A DNA stretch of 64,000 nucleotides, taken from Bacteriovorax sp. PP10. GTDB lineage: Bacteria; Bdellovibrionota; Bacteriovoracia; Bacteriovoracales; Bacteriovoracaceae. Location: contig NZ_JAYGJQ010000002.1 in NCBI RefSeq assembly GCF_035013165.1, positions 744,001 to 808,000 of the forward strand, read 5' to 3'. The position numbers were made by a program, and so were the translations under genes. Shown here one piece after another: positions 61,883-64,000 of the stretch. How positions within the stretch are numbered: the first letter of the stretch is position 1; every line of letters starts with the position of its first letter. The notes under the pieces were generated by a model. The model was not told the DNA's origin and ran no database searches. It saw only the letters and a program-made list of their open reading frames with translations.

Positions 61883-63004
61883 ATGTCCAAATTCTTTTTA
61901 TGCTTCGTGTTTTTAATTTCGTTCACTCAGAGACTTCATGCCTCTGAGAAGGCCTTCAATATTTTGTTGGGTTATGGATTCAAAGAAGACGATTTAGCAC
62001 ATGTTGTAAAAAAATACCCCGAATTAAATGACCTGGAGCTTGCTTCTGGAAGCAACTATCAGGCCCCAGAAGAAAGTGATGAGTCTCATGTTGAGCTAAA
62101 ACTTTATTCTGAAAAAACAAATGAAGCTTATATCGTTTCAAAGTCTGGTTCAGACATTTCAGTTGAAAGAAATGATGTGCAATTTGATGTTGAAGTTAAA
62201 GTGATTGAAGGAGCTATCCGCGAAAGCTTTTATGATTCTGTGATGAGTGAATTTAATTCGCCGGTCGTCGCTACACAAGTTAGCGAAGCCTTTAAGGATG
62301 AGTTTACGAATTCAAAAGGATTAAAGACAGACGCACTTTATAGTTTTCAAATTGAGCAGTACTTTGATCACGGGCAATTTATTAAATACGGAAATGTTTT
62401 AAGTGCTTCACTGATTGTTGGAAAAGCGATTTCTAAAAAAAATTATCAATTAAACCCGGAAAACTTTTCATGGATGCTCTTATCTGAACATTCTGTTTCT
62501 GGTGATAGACCGTTTTACTTGCCAGTGAATTCAAAGAGAGTGACAAGTCTGTTTCAATTAAACCGTCGTCACCCCGTTAAGAGAACTCATCAGCCTCATA
62601 ATGGAATTGATTTTGGTGCACCTAACGGCACACCCATTTATCCAGCTCTTGATGGAGAGGTGATCACAATCTCAAGAACTCGCTCGAAAGGAAAATTTAT
62701 TACGATTCGCCACGATAATGGATATCTCACGACGTATATTCATTTAAAGAAATATGCACCAGGCCTTAAAGTTGGGAAAAGAGTTGAGCTTGATGAGAAG
62801 ATCGGTGAGGTAGGTAGAACTGGTTTTACAACTGGAGCTCACTTACATTTTGGTGTGATTAAAGACGGCTACTTTGTGAACCCAATCTATTTGGTAAAGA
62901 ACTACCCTTATAGTCAGAAAGATCAGCACTTGGACTCTGAGATTGGTCTTGAAGAAAAGGCCATCAATAATGGCGATGTGCTTGAAGATGCTATTGAAGA
63001 ATAG
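61883..63004 (+). CDS. Secreted M23 metallopeptidase (LytM/peptidoglycan hydrolase)
   Basis: A 373-residue protein with signal peptide (FLCFVFLISFTQRLHA, cleavage near residue 20). Residues 21-225 are unrecognised but include an N-terminal helical part and an OapA/LysM-like-region possibility. The M23 domain at about 235-340 has HNGIDFGAP (His and Asp zinc ligands) and TGAHLHFGV (the HxH pair), with GVIKDGYFVNP. The intact HxH and HxxxD suggest an active endopeptidase that cuts wall cross-links. The tail is acidic (EEKAINNGDVLEDAIEE). No Shine-Dalgarno is clear. Confidence 0.92.
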   Translation: MSKFFLCFVFLISFTQRLHASEKAFNILLGYGFKEDDLAHVVKKYPELNDLELASGSNYQAPEESDESHVELKLYSEKTNEAYIVSKSGSDISVERNDVQFDVEVKVIEGAIRESFYDSVMSEFNSPVVATQVSEAFKDEFTNSKGLKTDALYSFQIEQYFDHGQFIKYGNVLSASLIVGKAISKKNYQLNPENFSWMLLSEHSVSGDRPFYLPVNSKRVTSLFQLNRRHPVKRTHQPHNGIDFGAPNGTPIYPALDGEVITISRTRSKGKFITIRHDNGYLTTYIHLKKYAPGLKVGKRVELDEKIGEVGRTGFTTGAHLHFGVIKDGYFVNPIYLVKNYPYSQKDQHLDSEIGLEEKAINNGDVLEDAIEE

Positions 63005-63020
63005 TACTCTCTGAGTCACT

Positions 63021-64000
63021 ATGACAAAACAATCAAATTCAAATGTACTAAAAGATCACGCAGAAACAATTTTCCGTGCAGGACTTGCGCGAGTTAATTC
63101 ACGTTTATTACTTGACCAGGTCCTAAGTCTGAATGGCGACATTCTGACGATTAAGACCGAAGCTGATGAACTCTCAATCAATCTGACTCACTTTAGAAAA
63201 ATCAAACTCATTGGATTTGGGAAAGCTGCGGCCCAGATGGCCTCTGGTCTTTGTGCCATATTAGATTCGAAAATCGTTGAGGGGGTCATTGTTGTTAAAG
63301 ACCCTACAGAAGTTAAGCTTCCAAAAAGTGTTGAAGTGATTGTTGGTTCTCATCCAATACCAAATGAGCAAAGTGAATACGCTGGAAAAAAACTACTTGA
63401 ATTCTGCAATTCATGTGGCCCGAACGAACTTGTCTTAGGAGTGATTTCTGGTGGAGCTTCTGCCCTAGTTGAATTGCCAGCAGAAGGTTTAACTCTCGAT
63501 GACGTAAGAAAGACTACGCAAGTCTTGATGGCAAGTGGTGTGGCGATTCAGGAGATGAATTGCATCCGCAAACATATATCGCAAATCAAAGGTGGAAGAC
63601 TCGCTCGTGAAATTTTCCCGGCAGCTTCTGTTAACTTTATTTTATCAGATGTGATGGGAGATGATTTAGCGGTTATTGGCTCAGGTCCCACTGTTGCTGA
63701 CAAAACAACTTTTGCAGATGCACTGAAGATCATTGAAAAATATAAACTCTCAAGTAAATTACCTGCGAGTGTGATCGCGCATATTAAAGAAGCAAAAGAT
63801 GAAACTCCTAAAGTAGGAGATTTTAACTTAAGTGGAACAAGAAATATTTTAGTGGGAACAAATCGCCAGGCATTAGCTGCTGCCAGAAAGAAAGCTCAAG
63901 AGCTAGGATATGAAACACTTATTCTAAGCCATGAGATCCAGGGTGAAGCGAGCATGGTGGCCCATAAATTTTATAACTTTTCAAAAGAGTTAGAAAAAAA
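63021..64000 (+). CDS. Glycerate 2-kinase (GckA/DUF4147-MOFRL type), cut by the window end
   Basis: The frame begins at ATG 63021 and is still open at 64000, giving 326 residues of an expected 420 or so. It shows FGKAAAQMASGL, VGSHPIPNEQSEYAGKKLLEF, VISGGASALVELP, MNCIRKHISQIKGGRLA, FILSDVMGDDLAVIGSGPT and VGTNRQALAAA. These fit the glycerate-2-kinase family, which makes 2-phosphoglycerate for central metabolism. The C-terminal MOFRL part is outside the window. It starts 17 bases after the M23 stop, so they may share an mRNA. Confidence 0.92.
   Translation, partial: MTKQSNSNVLKDHAETIFRAGLARVNSRLLLDQVLSLNGDILTIKTEADELSINLTHFRKIKLIGFGKAAAQMASGLCAILDSKIVEGVIVVKDPTEVKLPKSVEVIVGSHPIPNEQSEYAGKKLLEFCNSCGPNELVLGVISGGASALVELPAEGLTLDDVRKTTQVLMASGVAIQEMNCIRKHISQIKGGRLAREIFPAASVNFILSDVMGDDLAVIGSGPTVADKTTFADALKIIEKYKLSSKLPASVIAHIKEAKDETPKVGDFNLSGTRNILVGTNRQALAAARKKAQELGYETLILSHEIQGEASMVAHKFYNFSKELEK

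Overview
The window is AT-rich and densely coded, with short intergenic gaps and many Shine-Dalgarno-like AGGA or GGAG starts. It encodes secreted lipoproteins, proteins with a FecR or Het-C-like front half and an outer-membrane-barrel-like back half, L,D-transpeptidase and M23 wall peptidases, KatG and cyclopropane-fatty-acid synthase. This points to a diderm bacterium. Fn3 plus formylglycine-enzyme-like lipoproteins and a DUF1554-like lipoprotein, together with low GC, make Bdellovibrionota (Bacteriovorax-like) my best guess. That is an inference from gene style; no rRNA or ribosomal protein is present to test it.

Layout. 1-6.8 kb: envelope and secreted proteins, an M14-type peptidase, a CBS-pair protein and a structured gene-free stretch (1906-2112). 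6.8-11.4 kb: a response regulator and 7TM histidine kinase facing katG. 11.6-15.2 kb: a cold-shock-domain protein, a Het-C/barrel fusion and a secreted serine protease. 15.2-26.9 kb: a defence-like island with a RelE/HigB-type toxin-antitoxin pair, a double AAA+ ATPase, a WYL regulator, a Cas4-like/DEDD double nuclease, a DUF262/HNH (GmrSD-type) protein, an EVE/HNH protein, and a two-gene operon of unknown function with a tail-anchored coiled-coil protein.

27.2-30.7 kb: a TetR repressor with a clear operator and a divergent operon of small-molecule-handling proteins (SRPBCC, VOC, GST, AHSA1). 30.7-37 kb: an ABC exporter, a DnaQ-like exonuclease, a second toxin-antitoxin pair built exactly like the first, a PhzF-like enzyme and a second AHSA1 copy. 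37-44.6 kb: a FecR/barrel protein, Ogt, a phosphoribosyltransferase-hydrolase fusion, small secreted proteins and a Spo0M-like protein preceded by short tandem repeats.

44.8-50.1 kb: a five-gene operon that matches the URC uracil-catabolism pathway (aldehyde dehydrogenase, URC1-like, URC4-like, uracil phosphoribosyltransferase, uridine kinase). 50-64 kb: transport, wall, lipid and housekeeping enzymes, ending inside a glycerate 2-kinase gene.

The parts most worth following up are the WYL-associated nuclease cluster (16.1-25.2 kb), the URC operon, a 19-codon leader ORF upstream of the amino-acid permease whose DNA resembles the start of the HDAC-like gene 3 kb away, a dispersed palindromic repeat family (core GTGCCAGCAGACTTGTGGT), and the twin toxin-antitoxin modules. 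All function calls come from reading motifs; no database search was run.
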